Made by a program: the position numbers and the translations under genes
Shown here: positions 18,293 to 26,353 of the stretch, in pieces
Layout of the letters: each line of letters starts with the position of its first letter
Position numbering within the stretch: position 1 is the first letter of the stretch
Origin: Oscillospiraceae bacterium
GTDB lineage: Bacteria > Bacillota > Clostridia > Oscillospirales > CAG-272
DNA: 64,000 bases
Assembly (NCBI GenBank): GCA_015063845.1
Contig: SVTJ01000002.1
Span: forward strand, 181,066 to 245,065
Direction: 5' to 3'
Notes under the pieces: model-generated
Told to the model about the DNA's origin: nothing
The model's database searches: none
What the model saw: the letters and a program-made list of their open reading frames with translations, nothing else

Positions 18293-20078
18293 ATCGACCG
18301 TCCTTCTTTTGCCTTGCGAGCAGTTTTTCAAACCAAAGCTCGGGGTCGGGCATCTGAGAGATGGGGACGAGCGTTGACGTCTTTTGCTTGGTAAGTGTGC
18401 GAGTTTCTCTCATCTTGCCTTCGGTGAGATCGGGAAGACGGTCTACAAACGCAGAGCCGTGCGTTCCGATGCTTTGTGCCGAGCATATCATAGCGGACAG
18501 CGCTGCGCGCTGTGTGAGTGCCATATCATAGAGCTTGAAAAGTTCAGCTGTCTCAGAGCGGTCGTTTATGATTGCTATATCAAAGAAGCTCTCGCAAAGC
18601 GCATCGACTTTCTCGAGCATAGCTTTCATTGCGTCGGTGCGTCTGTCAAAGTCCGCGACACGGCTCATCTCTGTGGTAAATTCCTCGCGTATGCCCGCGA
18701 GATTTGATACGCCGTACTTTATAGACGGTGCGGAGTATTCGGGTGATTCGAGAGTGCGCATCTGTTGCTTTGCAATATGCTGAGCCGCGCGCAAGCCGCC
18801 AACCTGTGTGGAGTTGAGCGCGCTTCCGCCCGGGCGGTAAACACCGAACGTGCCTGCCGCTTCTCCCGCAACGTAAAGTCCTTCAACGTCACTCTGCCAA
18901 TTCTCATCGACAGCAACTCCGCCGTTGCAGTGCTGAGCGCAAACGGCGATCTCGAGACGTTCGCTGTAAAGGTCGATGCCGTGAGCCGCGTAAAGCTCTA
19001 TCGCGCCTACATTCATTTTTTCAAGACGCTCTATAGGCGTGCCGAAAAGCGCATCGGAGTTTTTGAGATACTCGTACGTCTCCCCAGGCAAAGCATCAAA
19101 ACCGTTATCTAAGCCCTTGGGATTGTGTAGAAAATCAAGATAAACTCGGTTGCCCCTCTTTATCTGCTCGGCAACAAGTATGTCTACCTTTGATGAGCCC
19201 TCGACCTTTCTTGTGTCAAACGGCCACTGATAGCCCTTGAGAAAGATAAGACCGAGAGAGGCATCTCCAAGCTTGTCGTACAAGAATTCGCTTTCCTTGC
19301 CGTCGGGGGTCACCGAAATATATCTCGGCAATACCTGCTGATACGTGCCCGACAAATTCCATCTGAAGCGCGTGCTGGCAATTCCGTACTGCCATTCCTC
19401 CATATTGGAAAGTGTCGCGCCTGCGTCTGTTGCAAGTCCCGTTGCTCCGTGCTGGCTCTCGGGGTATACGCTGTTTTTGTATATACCCGCAGGGCCACCC
19501 GTGCAGAGAATTACGTTTTGAGCGCCTATTGTTGATATCTCACCCGTAACGGTATTTGCGCAAGCTACGCCTATGACAGATGCGTCCTTTGTGAGTATCT
19601 TTATAACTCTTTGAAAGTCTATTATCTCTATGCCTTTTTCGATAACTGATCGCTCAAGAGCCTCGGTCATATATTTAGAGGTTAGAGGACCGCATGATGT
19701 CGCACGCTTTCTTGGATCGTGGTCGGTCTTGTAGCCTGCATATTCTCCGTATTCGTTTGTGGGGAAGGGTACTCCGAGCTCAACAAGGTGCATAAAGCAA
19801 CGTACCGAGTACGCCGCCTCGCAAAGCGCGTGCTCTCCCATTACTCCGCCGCCCGAGTAAAGCGTGTCCGCCATTTCGCGCACGCTGTCTGCGTCGTTTC
19901 CGCACAAGGAGAGCTTGTAATAGGTCTGCTTGTCGCTTCCCGTATTTCTCGACGTTCCCATAAAGCGTCCCTCAGTTACAACGGCAATATCACGCACACC
20001 GAGAGAAAACAGTCTTTCTGCCGCGTTGTATCCTGCGCAGCCCGTACCGATTATCAGCGTATGGTAGGTGTTTTTCAT
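18282..20078 (-). CDS. FAD-dependent oxidoreductase, fumarate-reductase flavoprotein-like
   Basis: 598 residues, no signal peptide. The dinucleotide motif IIGTGCAGYNAAERL is at residues 9-23; the second FAD segment near residue 400 reads GLYVAGEAAGTFG followed by RPGGSALNSTQVGGLRA. A GTSRNTGSDKQTYYKL segment (about 42-57) follows the first strand. The type resembles fumarate reductase/aspartate oxidase flavoproteins that act on C=C bonds. It lacks an N-terminal FMN-binding cytochrome-like domain. It overlaps SDR and isomerase genes at its ends, so translation is coupled. Confidence 0.82.
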   Translation of the reverse strand: MKNTYHTLIIGTGCAGYNAAERLFSLGVRDIAVVTEGRFMGTSRNTGSDKQTYYKLSLCGNDADSVREMADTLYSGGGVMGEHALCEAAYSVRCFMHLVELGVPFPTNEYGEYAGYKTDHDPRKRATSCGPLTSKYMTEALERSVIEKGIEIIDFQRVIKILTKDASVIGVACANTVTGEISTIGAQNVILCTGGPAGIYKNSVYPESQHGATGLATDAGATLSNMEEWQYGIASTRFRWNLSGTYQQVLPRYISVTPDGKESEFLYDKLGDASLGLIFLKGYQWPFDTRKVEGSSKVDILVAEQIKRGNRVYLDFLHNPKGLDNGFDALPGETYEYLKNSDALFGTPIERLEKMNVGAIELYAAHGIDLYSERLEIAVCAQHCNGGVAVDENWQSDVEGLYVAGEAAGTFGVYRPGGSALNSTQVGGLRAAQHIAKQQMRTLESPEYSAPSIKYGVSNLAGIREEFTTEMSRVADFDRRTDAMKAMLEKVDALCESFFDIAIINDRSETAELFKLYDMALTQRAALSAMICSAQSIGTHGSAFVDRLPDLTEGKMRETRTLTKQKTSTLVPISQMPDPELWFEKLLARQKKDGRYEK

Positions 20079-20806
20079 AGCTTTCTTATGTGCATACCTC
20101 CGTCAAGAATAAAGGACTGTCCCGTGGTATATCCGAAAGTGCCGTCCGAGAGAGCAACGACCGCCTTTGCGATATCATCGGGAGATCCCCAACGGCCAAG
20201 GGGAACAAGACCGTTCGCGATAAGGTTGTCGTATTTTTCCTTTACTGCCGCCGTCATACCCGTGGCGATAATGCCTGGACATATCTCGTTGACCGTTATG
20301 CCATCATTTGCAAGTCTGTCGGCAAACAGCTTTGTTATCATAGAAACTCCTGCCTTGGAAATGCAGTATTCTCCGCGGCTTGTAGAGCTTGTGTATGCTG
20401 AGCAAGAGGAGATGTTGACGATAGCACCGCCATTTTTCTGCTCGATCATTCTGTTTGCAACTGCTTGCGTGAGGAAGAGAGTACCCTTGGTATTGATGCC
20501 CATAACGAAGTCGTAGCTTTCCTCGGTCATCTCAAGTATATCTCTGCGCACCTTGGGGGCAACGCCCGCTACGTTTACAAGGACGGAGATATTGCCTTTG
20601 CTAACAGCGGTATCTACAAGTGCTTCTCTTGAGGCAGCACTTGAAAGGTCGCCTTTGACGTATGTAAAATCATATCCTTCAAATTCGGAGATATCCGTAG
20701 CGTCGATCACATCCATTCCGACCACCGAAAAGCCTGCGCGGCAAAGCTGAAGCGCGCTTTCCTTTCCAATTCCTCCGAGTACGCCTGTTACAATAGCTAT
20801 TTTCAT
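20075..20806 (-). CDS. Short-chain dehydrogenase/reductase
   Basis: 243 residues, classical SDR. Cofactor motif TGVLGGIGKES (7-17), NVAGVAP after the fourth strand (NAG-like), catalytic Ser in NISSCSAYTSS and YCISKAG (Tyr/Lys). The C-terminal TGQSFILDGGM is typical. Acts on a secondary alcohol or ketone with NAD(P)H. Second gene of the operon. Confidence 0.9.
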   Translation of the reverse strand: MKIAIVTGVLGGIGKESALQLCRAGFSVVGMDVIDATDISEFEGYDFTYVKGDLSSAASREALVDTAVSKGNISVLVNVAGVAPKVRRDILEMTEESYDFVMGINTKGTLFLTQAVANRMIEQKNGGAIVNISSCSAYTSSTSRGEYCISKAGVSMITKLFADRLANDGITVNEICPGIIATGMTAAVKEKYDNLIANGLVPLGRWGSPDDIAKAVVALSDGTFGYTTGQSFILDGGMHIRKL

Positions 20807-20822
20807 TTTTTTGCCCCCTTTC

Positions 20823-22019
20823 TTATTTTTGAATGCTCTTCAAAAGATCTCTATAATACTTGTTGAATACAGCACAGCCCGATACCTGCTTGTTTCTCAT
20901 AAGAACTGTGCACTTGGAGCAGGCAAGACAGCACTTTTTTGCTTCAAAAACTCCGCTTGTGTAGTCTCTATAAAACTCGGGATATGCCAGCCACATTCTG
21001 CCAAAGCCAACAAGGTCACAAACACCCTCGTTGAGCTGACGCTCGGACTGCTCAAAGAGGTCGTCGCGGTAATAGGAAAGTCCCGAGCCTACGACAGTCA
21101 GATCAGGGAAACGCTCCTTGACGTGCTTCTCAATGACCTCAAAACGTGCAAGTCCGTCGGATGCTGCCTCGGGGGGCGTGTATCCTCCGTTGCGGTATGG
21201 ACGGTTGACATGGGGGTTGTAATAGGGATTTCCAACGGTGACGTTGAGCATCTGCAAGCCCTCTCCCAAAAGCTTTTCTATAAGCATATCGGGCTCGGCA
21301 AAGTCAAGCTCGTTTTGCTCGGTCGTGCCGAATCCGTAAGGCTTTTGCACCATATCCGAAACACTCAGACGCGTCGTCAGCAAAATGTTTTCTGGAATAG
21401 CCGCCTTTACCGCTCTGACACAGTCAAGATAAAGTCTCGTTCTGTTCTCGAAGCTGCCGCCGTAGCGTCCGTCTCTGCAAAATGCGGACAAAAGCTCCTG
21501 GAAAAGATAACCGTGGCAGCTCTTTACGTCAACGCCGTCAAAGCCTGCTTCAATGGCTAACAAAGCGGAAGAGACGTACTTTTCGGGGAGAGTGTCAAGG
21601 TATTCGTCACTTACAATATTTTCATCGCTGACAGGTCGCTTTTCCTCATATACGGGGTTGCGATATGCTATCATAGGGGTGATGCTCTGTCTTCCCGAAT
21701 GCGTCAGCTGGAGAATGAACACGGGGGAGATGCCACACTCGTCAAGTGCGATCTTGCGTAGGTTGGAGAGCAATGCCTTGAAAGTGGGAAGGTTTTGCTC
21801 GGTGAGCATCATCTGGCGAGGGTTTGTTCTTCCCTCGGGACAAACGGCATTCGCCTCAAACCATATAAGTCCAGCTCCGCTTTTTGCAGCGCGTATGTAT
21901 TTTGCGACAGTAAGCTCGCTGGGACTACCGTCCGTATTGCAGTCACAGCCCTCCATCGGCTGGAGCACGACACGGTTGGGGATCATTTTAGAATTTACGT
22001 AAATAGGAGTATTGAGCAT
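20823..22019 (-). CDS. Old-yellow-enzyme family FMN oxidoreductase with Fe-S cysteine cluster
   Basis: 398 residues from the ATG at 22019, which follows AAAGGAAG; an in-frame start at 22094 would add a poor leader. The FMN TIM barrel is clear: NRVVLQPMEGCD, LTHSGRQS, GFDGVDVKSCHGYLFQELL and VVGSGLS near the phosphate site. Near the C-terminus CLACSKC and a Cys 12 residues later match the 4Fe-4S cluster of 2,4-dienoyl-CoA reductase-type enzymes. The usual C-terminal FAD/NAD(P)H domain is absent (those enzymes have about 640 residues). First gene of the five-gene operon. Confidence 0.85.
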   Translation of the reverse strand: MLNTPIYVNSKMIPNRVVLQPMEGCDCNTDGSPSELTVAKYIRAAKSGAGLIWFEANAVCPEGRTNPRQMMLTEQNLPTFKALLSNLRKIALDECGISPVFILQLTHSGRQSITPMIAYRNPVYEEKRPVSDENIVSDEYLDTLPEKYVSSALLAIEAGFDGVDVKSCHGYLFQELLSAFCRDGRYGGSFENRTRLYLDCVRAVKAAIPENILLTTRLSVSDMVQKPYGFGTTEQNELDFAEPDMLIEKLLGEGLQMLNVTVGNPYYNPHVNRPYRNGGYTPPEAASDGLARFEVIEKHVKERFPDLTVVGSGLSYYRDDLFEQSERQLNEGVCDLVGFGRMWLAYPEFYRDYTSGVFEAKKCCLACSKCTVLMRNKQVSGCAVFNKYYRDLLKSIQK

Positions 22020-22050
22020 TTTGATACTTCCTTTCTTTTTCTTTAATGCT

Positions 22051-22056
22051 ATTATA
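22051..22056 (-). promoter_or_regulatory. Extended -10 element of OYE operon
   Basis: Minus strand TGCTATAAT, an extended -10 about 33 bases upstream of the start at 22019. No good -35 at 17 bases, which suits an activator-dependent promoter. Confidence 0.5.
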
Positions 22057-22086
22057 GCATAAAACAAAAGCAATAGATATATCAAA

Positions 22087-22117
22087 ATTTGCAAATAACA
22101 TTGCTTTTATTGCAAAT
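22087..22117. promoter_or_regulatory. Repeated TTGCAAAT sites in the divergent control region
   Basis: ATTTGCAAAT (22087-22096, itself palindromic) and ATTGCAAAT (22109-22117) are 22 bases apart, two helical turns. They lie between the AraC gene and the OYE operon and overlap the AraC promoter. Likely AraC-family binding sites (inference). Confidence 0.5.
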
Positions 22118-22129
22118 ACGTGATATAAT
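22101..22129 (+). promoter_or_regulatory. Promoter of AraC gene
   Basis: TTGCTT, 17 bases, TATAAT, 21 bases before the start codon. Confidence 0.7.
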
Positions 22130-22150
22130 ATACGAAAAGGTGGTGACGTC

Positions 22151-22912
22151 ATGGGATATAGGATCTATACAAACGATTTTGTGATAGAATATAACGAGGA
22201 AATAATCGACCGTTCCGTGCTTTGGGAGAGCCACTGTCACGCGCTGTTTGAGATGATAGCGGTGGTGGAGGGAGATGTAGATATTATGCTTGAGGGAACA
22301 GGGTATCGACTTAAGGAAAACCAGGTCATAATAATTCCGCCTCTTTGTTATCACTCTATAACCGTAAATGAAAGCAGAGCATACAAAAGAGTGACGGTGC
22401 TTTTTGACGGAGATGCTATTCCCGAGGTACTGAGGAAGGAGCTTGCAAAGCGAGGAGCGCAGACTCCCGTATTGCTTTCCGCCAAGGTGGACAAGCTTAA
22501 AAGAATATGCGAGGAGGACCGCCCTGAATTTTTTGCGCCCCTTGCGCACAGCCTTATGATACAGCTGCTTTATGATGCCTTGCAAAGCTCAAGGAATAAC
22601 GTGGGAGAGATGGACGAATTTCTGCAAAGAGTGATAGTTTATATCGACGCTCATTTGCGTGAAAAGATACTTCTTGACGACCTCGCGAGACATACCAGCC
22701 GTTCAAAATCGTCGTTTTGCCACTTGTTTGAGGAGAAGATGAACATTTCTCCAAAGCAGTATATACTGCAAAAAAAGCTCGCTCTTGCGGATAAGCTGAT
22801 AGGAGAGGGAGTGCCGCCTACGGTCGTGGCGATGCAGATAGGCTATGATAATTACAGTAATTTTTATCGCGTATACAAAAAACACATCGGTAAAAGTCCA
22901 AACTCTTATTGA
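22151..22912 (+). CDS. AraC-family regulator with cupin sensor
   Basis: 253 residues. N-terminal cupin (about 10-110: VLWESHCHALFEMIAVVEGD, ENQVIIIPPLCYHSI) and C-terminal double HTH (about 150-250: LARHTSRSKSSFCHLFEEKM and QIGYDNYSNFYRVYKKHIGKSP). Divergent from the OYE-SDR-FAD operon with repeated sites between, so it very likely controls that operon in response to a small molecule bound by the cupin. Confidence 0.88.
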   Translation: MGYRIYTNDFVIEYNEEIIDRSVLWESHCHALFEMIAVVEGDVDIMLEGTGYRLKENQVIIIPPLCYHSITVNESRAYKRVTVLFDGDAIPEVLRKELAKRGAQTPVLLSAKVDKLKRICEEDRPEFFAPLAHSLMIQLLYDALQSSRNNVGEMDEFLQRVIVYIDAHLREKILLDDLARHTSRSKSSFCHLFEEKMNISPKQYILQKKLALADKLIGEGVPPTVVAMQIGYDNYSNFYRVYKKHIGKSPNSY

Positions 22913-22937
22913 CAAAATGAGAGGAACATATTATAAT
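22909..22937 (+). promoter_or_regulatory. Promoter of SGNH hydrolase gene
   Basis: TTGACA, 17 bases, TATAAT; the -35 overlaps the AraC stop codon. Confidence 0.8.
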
Positions 22938-22980
22938 TGATTAACAAATATAACTGCGGTGAGTTAGGAGAATATTCAAA

Positions 22981-23625
22981 ATGAAAAAGGTAGTTTTGCT
23001 TGGTGATTCCATAAGAATGAACTATTGTAAATATGTAAAAGATAGACTTGCGGGAGTGGCAGAGGTGTATTACCCTGATGATAATTGCCGCTTTGCACAG
23101 TACCTTTTGCGCTTTGCACACGACTATAAGAAAAAGGGCGGTTGGCCCGATGATGTTGACGTGGTGCATTGGAATGCGGGACTGTGGGATATTATGGAGC
23201 TTTACGGTGACGGACCTATAAGCACTCTTGAATATTACTCCTCGGTCATACCTCGTATAGATAAAAGGCTTCGTATGCTTTATCCGAACGCGAAGATAAT
23301 ATTTGCGACCACGACTGCGGTACGTGAGGAGGAATACACGGGCAATATCGTCCGCCGCAACAGCACCATACGTCAGTACAACGGAGTGGCGATAGAGGCT
23401 CTTGCCAATACCGATACCGTGATAAACGACCTTTACTCCATAACGGAGAGCATACCGCGAGACTATTGCTCGGATATGACGCATTTCGCGACGGAAAAGG
23501 GAATCGCGCTTCTCGGAGATAAGGTGATATCGGCAATTTGCGAGCAGATGGATGTCACGCTTGACGGCACGAACGACGGCAAGGTGGAGGCAGAAAACTA
23601 TTCTGCGGAAATGATAGGGTATTAA
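22981..23625 (+). CDS. Small cytoplasmic SGNH/GDSL hydrolase
   Basis: 214 residues, no signal peptide. SGNH blocks: VVLLGDSIRMN (Ser10), HWNAGLWDI (block III-like Asn) and SDMTHFATEKG (Asp/His). Likely an esterase or carbohydrate deacetylase acting on an imported substrate. It has its own promoter and a terminator 29 bases downstream, so it is monocistronic. Confidence 0.75.
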   Translation: MKKVVLLGDSIRMNYCKYVKDRLAGVAEVYYPDDNCRFAQYLLRFAHDYKKKGGWPDDVDVVHWNAGLWDIMELYGDGPISTLEYYSSVIPRIDKRLRMLYPNAKIIFATTTAVREEEYTGNIVRRNSTIRQYNGVAIEALANTDTVINDLYSITESIPRDYCSDMTHFATEKGIALLGDKVISAICEQMDVTLDGTNDGKVEAENYSAEMIGY

Positions 23626-23653
23626 GGAGAGAGGTATCTCTCAAGGCGAATAT

Positions 23654-23686
23654 AAAAAATCCAAGTCGTATGACTTGGATTTTTTT
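23654..23686 (+). terminator. Terminator of SGNH hydrolase gene
   Basis: Stem ATCCAAGTC/GACTTGGAT between an A run and a T run; works in both directions. Confidence 0.85.
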
Positions 23687-23687
23687 A

Positions 23688-23817
23688 TTGGCAGGAGGAT
23701 TCCAACTTCGCTCGTGTTCACTCGCTCCGTCGCAAGTTTGTCTTGCGGTCAAAGACCGCATTTTGCGGAGCAAAAACGCCAAACGTTGCGCCCGTTCACC
23801 GCTTTGCGGTGAGCGGG
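23688..23817 (-). repeat. tRNA 3'-end mimic followed by a hairpin chain
   Basis: On the minus strand GGAATCCTCCTGCC near 23690-23704 repeats the T-arm/acceptor end of the neighbouring tRNA-Trp; there is no complete tRNA. The rest is packed with short hairpins: CGCAAG/CTTGCG (23731-23747), GCGGTC/GACCGC (23745-23759), TTTTGC/GCAAAA (23761-23775) and a 12-bp stem starting CCCGTTCACCGC (23791-23817). No ORF is convincing. Confidence 0.55.
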
Positions 23818-23843
23818 TTCGAACGACCAAGCCGCATACGAAA

Positions 23844-23880
23844 CAAAAAAGCCCACCGCCTACGGCGATGGACTTTTTTG
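23844..23880 (-). terminator. Terminator of tRNA-Trp
   Basis: Hairpin with CCA-CGCC/GGCG-TGG pairing between A and T runs, directly downstream of the tRNA-Trp CCA end on the minus strand. Confidence 0.85.
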
Positions 23881-23882
23881 TT

Positions 23883-23958
23883 TGGCAGGGGCAGGAGGAT
23901 TCGAACCCGCGACCCACGGTTTTGGAGACCGGTACTCTACCAGCTGAGCTATACCCCT
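23883..23958 (-). tRNA. tRNA-Trp (CCA)
   Basis: 76 nt including an encoded CCA end. Acceptor arm AGGGGTA pairs with TGCCCCT; T-loop GGTTCGAATCC; anticodon loop CTCCAAA gives anticodon CCA. Own promoter at 23976-24004. Confidence 0.95.
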
Positions 23959-23975
23959 GTATTTCACACCCGTAT

Positions 23976-24004
23976 ATTATATCACACTTCTTTTGGTTTT
24001 GCAA
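23976..24004 (-). promoter_or_regulatory. Promoter of tRNA-Trp
   Basis: Minus strand TTGCAA, 17 bases, TATAAT. Confidence 0.75.
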
Positions 24005-24032
24005 GCCTTTTTTTGAAGTTTTTTTACTTTTT

Positions 24033-25001
24033 TTATTCGGCTTGCCAGCCGTCTTTGGTGCATATCTCGGGAGCTGTCTCGTGCCAGCCTATCATATGTG
24101 CTGTCATGTCCGAAAAGGTGATCTCGTCAAGGCTCGTTGCCGCTATCAGCATTATATCGGTGGGATACACCTCAGCTGCGAGCGTAGCTCGCTCATCGGG
24201 TGTATAAAAATCCTCTGCTCCGTAAAGGTGCAAAAATTCGTGTGCTACTGTTGGCGCGCGTGTCTCTTCAAGCTGGGGGTCTCCCTCATAAGCTTGCGCA
24301 AACAGCACGCAATGCTCGGTATACTCAAGCGCGGGATTGGTTACCTGCATGCAGGTGTAAGAGCGTCCTGGCATATTAAACACGTTTATGTAAGCTATTT
24401 CAACGTTGGAATACTGAGCTCTATGCATTGACAGCATACTGTCAGGCGTGACAAATCCAAGGTCTTTTGCGGTATGCTCCAAAACGTCCTTTGACATAGA
24501 GCTTCCGTCAGTACCCGTACCGACCGAGCCTTCGTATTTTATCTCTGTGCCGCTGATAACGGTTGCGAATACGCCAATCTCAAACTGAAGCTCGATATTC
24601 CAGTTTTTCGCTTGGTCCGCAAGATAAAGAAGGGCAGGCTTAGCTTGATATTCAACGAACGATGCTATTTCCTGATACGTCCACGTACTTGTATTATCGT
24701 CGACGAATGCCATAAGAACAACTATTCTTCCGCTAAGCTCCTTGTTACTGCCGAGATTATAGCAGGGGCGTGTTTCGGACACCTCAAACGTATTATTTTC
24801 GCCGTCATTTATAACAGGCGGAGTTTGCTCGGTTTTGGGATAAGGTACTGCCCCAGGGTTATATATAGGCAGATCAAGCTCGGCCTTTACTTCCTCTTGC
24901 TGAAAAAAAGAGGGGGTAGTGAGCACAAGACCGCAACCGCTCAAGCAAACTGTTATGCTAAGCAAAAGCGCGACAAGAAGCGCGAGATGTCTCTTTTTCA
25001 T
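24033..25001 (-). CDS. Secreted lipoprotein with HExxH metallopeptidase motif
   Basis: 322 residues. Lipoprotein signal peptide with lipobox LSGC (Cys23), so it is anchored outside the membrane. Near the C-terminus HEFLHLYGAED (His254, Glu255, His258, Gly261, Asp264) matches the metzincin-like zinc motif HExxHxxGxxD, followed by a Met (TDIML) that could be the Met-turn. The N-terminal 30-80 is a proline-rich linker. It ends the scfA-scfB-decarboxylase operon, 20 bases after the decarboxylase stop. A role in processing or clearing the exported peptide is inference; no family name is certain. Confidence 0.7.
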   Translation of the reverse strand: MKKRHLALLVALLLSITVCLSGCGLVLTTPSFFQQEEVKAELDLPIYNPGAVPYPKTEQTPPVINDGENNTFEVSETRPCYNLGSNKELSGRIVVLMAFVDDNTSTWTYQEIASFVEYQAKPALLYLADQAKNWNIELQFEIGVFATVISGTEIKYEGSVGTGTDGSSMSKDVLEHTAKDLGFVTPDSMLSMHRAQYSNVEIAYINVFNMPGRSYTCMQVTNPALEYTEHCVLFAQAYEGDPQLEETRAPTVAHEFLHLYGAEDFYTPDERATLAAEVYPTDIMLIAATSLDEITFSDMTAHMIGWHETAPEICTKDGWQAE

Positions 25002-25020
25002 ACTACCTCCTCAAATAATA

Positions 25021-26352
25021 TTATTTTACTACGTCTACTGCAAGCACACCGTAGGTCCCAAGCAGACGCGCCGCGGCATCAGTTATTATTTCACCGCTGA
25101 CGATTATGGGGACTGCGGGTGGGCAGGATACGGTGGGGGTTGCGCACACTCTGCCGACAGCGTTGGCTATATTGACCGCTTCGGCTGTGCAAAAGGTTGC
25201 TTTTCGTATCGACATAGCCCTCTCGCACTTGCATATAGGTGCGCGCTTTGTTTTGATCGGTGTGCGCTTTTCAAGCTTTTTAAGCGACAAAACGACACTG
25301 TCAAGCTCCGCGTCGGTGTTCTGCACGGACGCCATAAGCACAACGAATTCATCGTCTGCGAATTCACATTCTATTCCTTGCTCGCGCAGATGCTGTGCGA
25401 GCTGCACGCCGCTATAACCGATATCGCAAGCGTTGAGTGTAAGCTTTAACGGCTCGTCACCGTACACGGTCATGCCCATATTGACAAGCTCAAGCTTTAT
25501 CTTTTCAAGTTTGTTTACAAGTGTGGCGAGCTTTTGAGAGTATTCGTCGGCAATATAAGCGTTGCAAAGGTCGAGGGAGGAGAGCGTCAGATACGACGGA
25601 CTTGTCGACGCGAAAACAGCGAGTGTATTTCGCGCGTTCTCGACAAATCTCTCTGCCTTTTTTGCTATATGCAGATATGCGCCGCCCGTAAGCACGGGCA
25701 AGGTCTTATGCGCGGAATCGCAGCACATAGATGCTCCAAGGTCAAGTGGGTGCAGGGAAGTGTCCAAAAATCCGAGATATGCGCCGTGCGCATTGTCCAC
25801 GATGAGCGGAACACCGTATTTATCGCACACCTCGGATATCTCCCTGATATCCGCAAGGTTTCCGAGATAGTCGGGTGAGGTTATATACACGGCACAAGGC
25901 AAGCTATCCGCGCTGTCGAGCGCTTTTTTTACTTCATCCGCGCCTATCTTGCATACGCAGAGATGCTCGGAGCTGTCAGGATACAGCCAGTCAACGTCAA
26001 GGTCGAGCAGAGCAGCGGCATAAACGAACGCCTTGTGTACGTTCCTTGCGGCTATGACGCGCCTTTGTCCGCTTGGCGTATTTGCTGTCACAAGAGCAAG
26101 CATAGCCTTTATGCAAAGAGATGAGCCCTCAGTTGAGAAAAACGTATGAGCAGAGCCGAAAAGCTCGCTTGCGTTATTCTCGCTTTCCGCTATTATGCCG
26201 TCCGCGGAATACAGCACGTCAGCGCCCACGATCTCCGTGATGTCAAAAGCTTCACAGCCGAGAGGGCCGTTTCCCTTATGTCCTGGCATATGCAGTCTGA
26301 CAGTGCCCGATGCGGCATAGTCCTTTACGAAATCGTATATCGGTGTTTTCAT
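25021..26352 (-). CDS. Orn/Lys/Arg decarboxylase-family PLP enzyme
   Basis: 443 residues, the short form without N-terminal wing domain. MPGHKGN near residue 22 and DSAHKTLPVLTGGA (PLP lysine) mark the family; TEGSSLCIKAML and VDNAHGAYLGF are cofactor-pocket segments. Such short proteins act on arginine, lysine or ornithine and often stand beside tmk/holB; here the gene instead follows scfB after 1 base, so translation is coupled. The substrate is not predictable. Confidence 0.82.
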   Translation of the reverse strand: MKTPIYDFVKDYAASGTVRLHMPGHKGNGPLGCEAFDITEIVGADVLYSADGIIAESENNASELFGSAHTFFSTEGSSLCIKAMLALVTANTPSGQRRVIAARNVHKAFVYAAALLDLDVDWLYPDSSEHLCVCKIGADEVKKALDSADSLPCAVYITSPDYLGNLADIREISEVCDKYGVPLIVDNAHGAYLGFLDTSLHPLDLGASMCCDSAHKTLPVLTGGAYLHIAKKAERFVENARNTLAVFASTSPSYLTLSSLDLCNAYIADEYSQKLATLVNKLEKIKLELVNMGMTVYGDEPLKLTLNACDIGYSGVQLAQHLREQGIECEFADDEFVVLMASVQNTDAELDSVVLSLKKLEKRTPIKTKRAPICKCERAMSIRKATFCTAEAVNIANAVGRVCATPTVSCPPAVPIIVSGEIITDAAARLLGTYGVLAVDVVK

Positions 26353-26353
26353 T

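Noticed and set aside
23688..23760. A second complete tRNA gene
   Set aside because: Only the 3' T-arm/acceptor end is present; no D-arm or anticodon arm folds.
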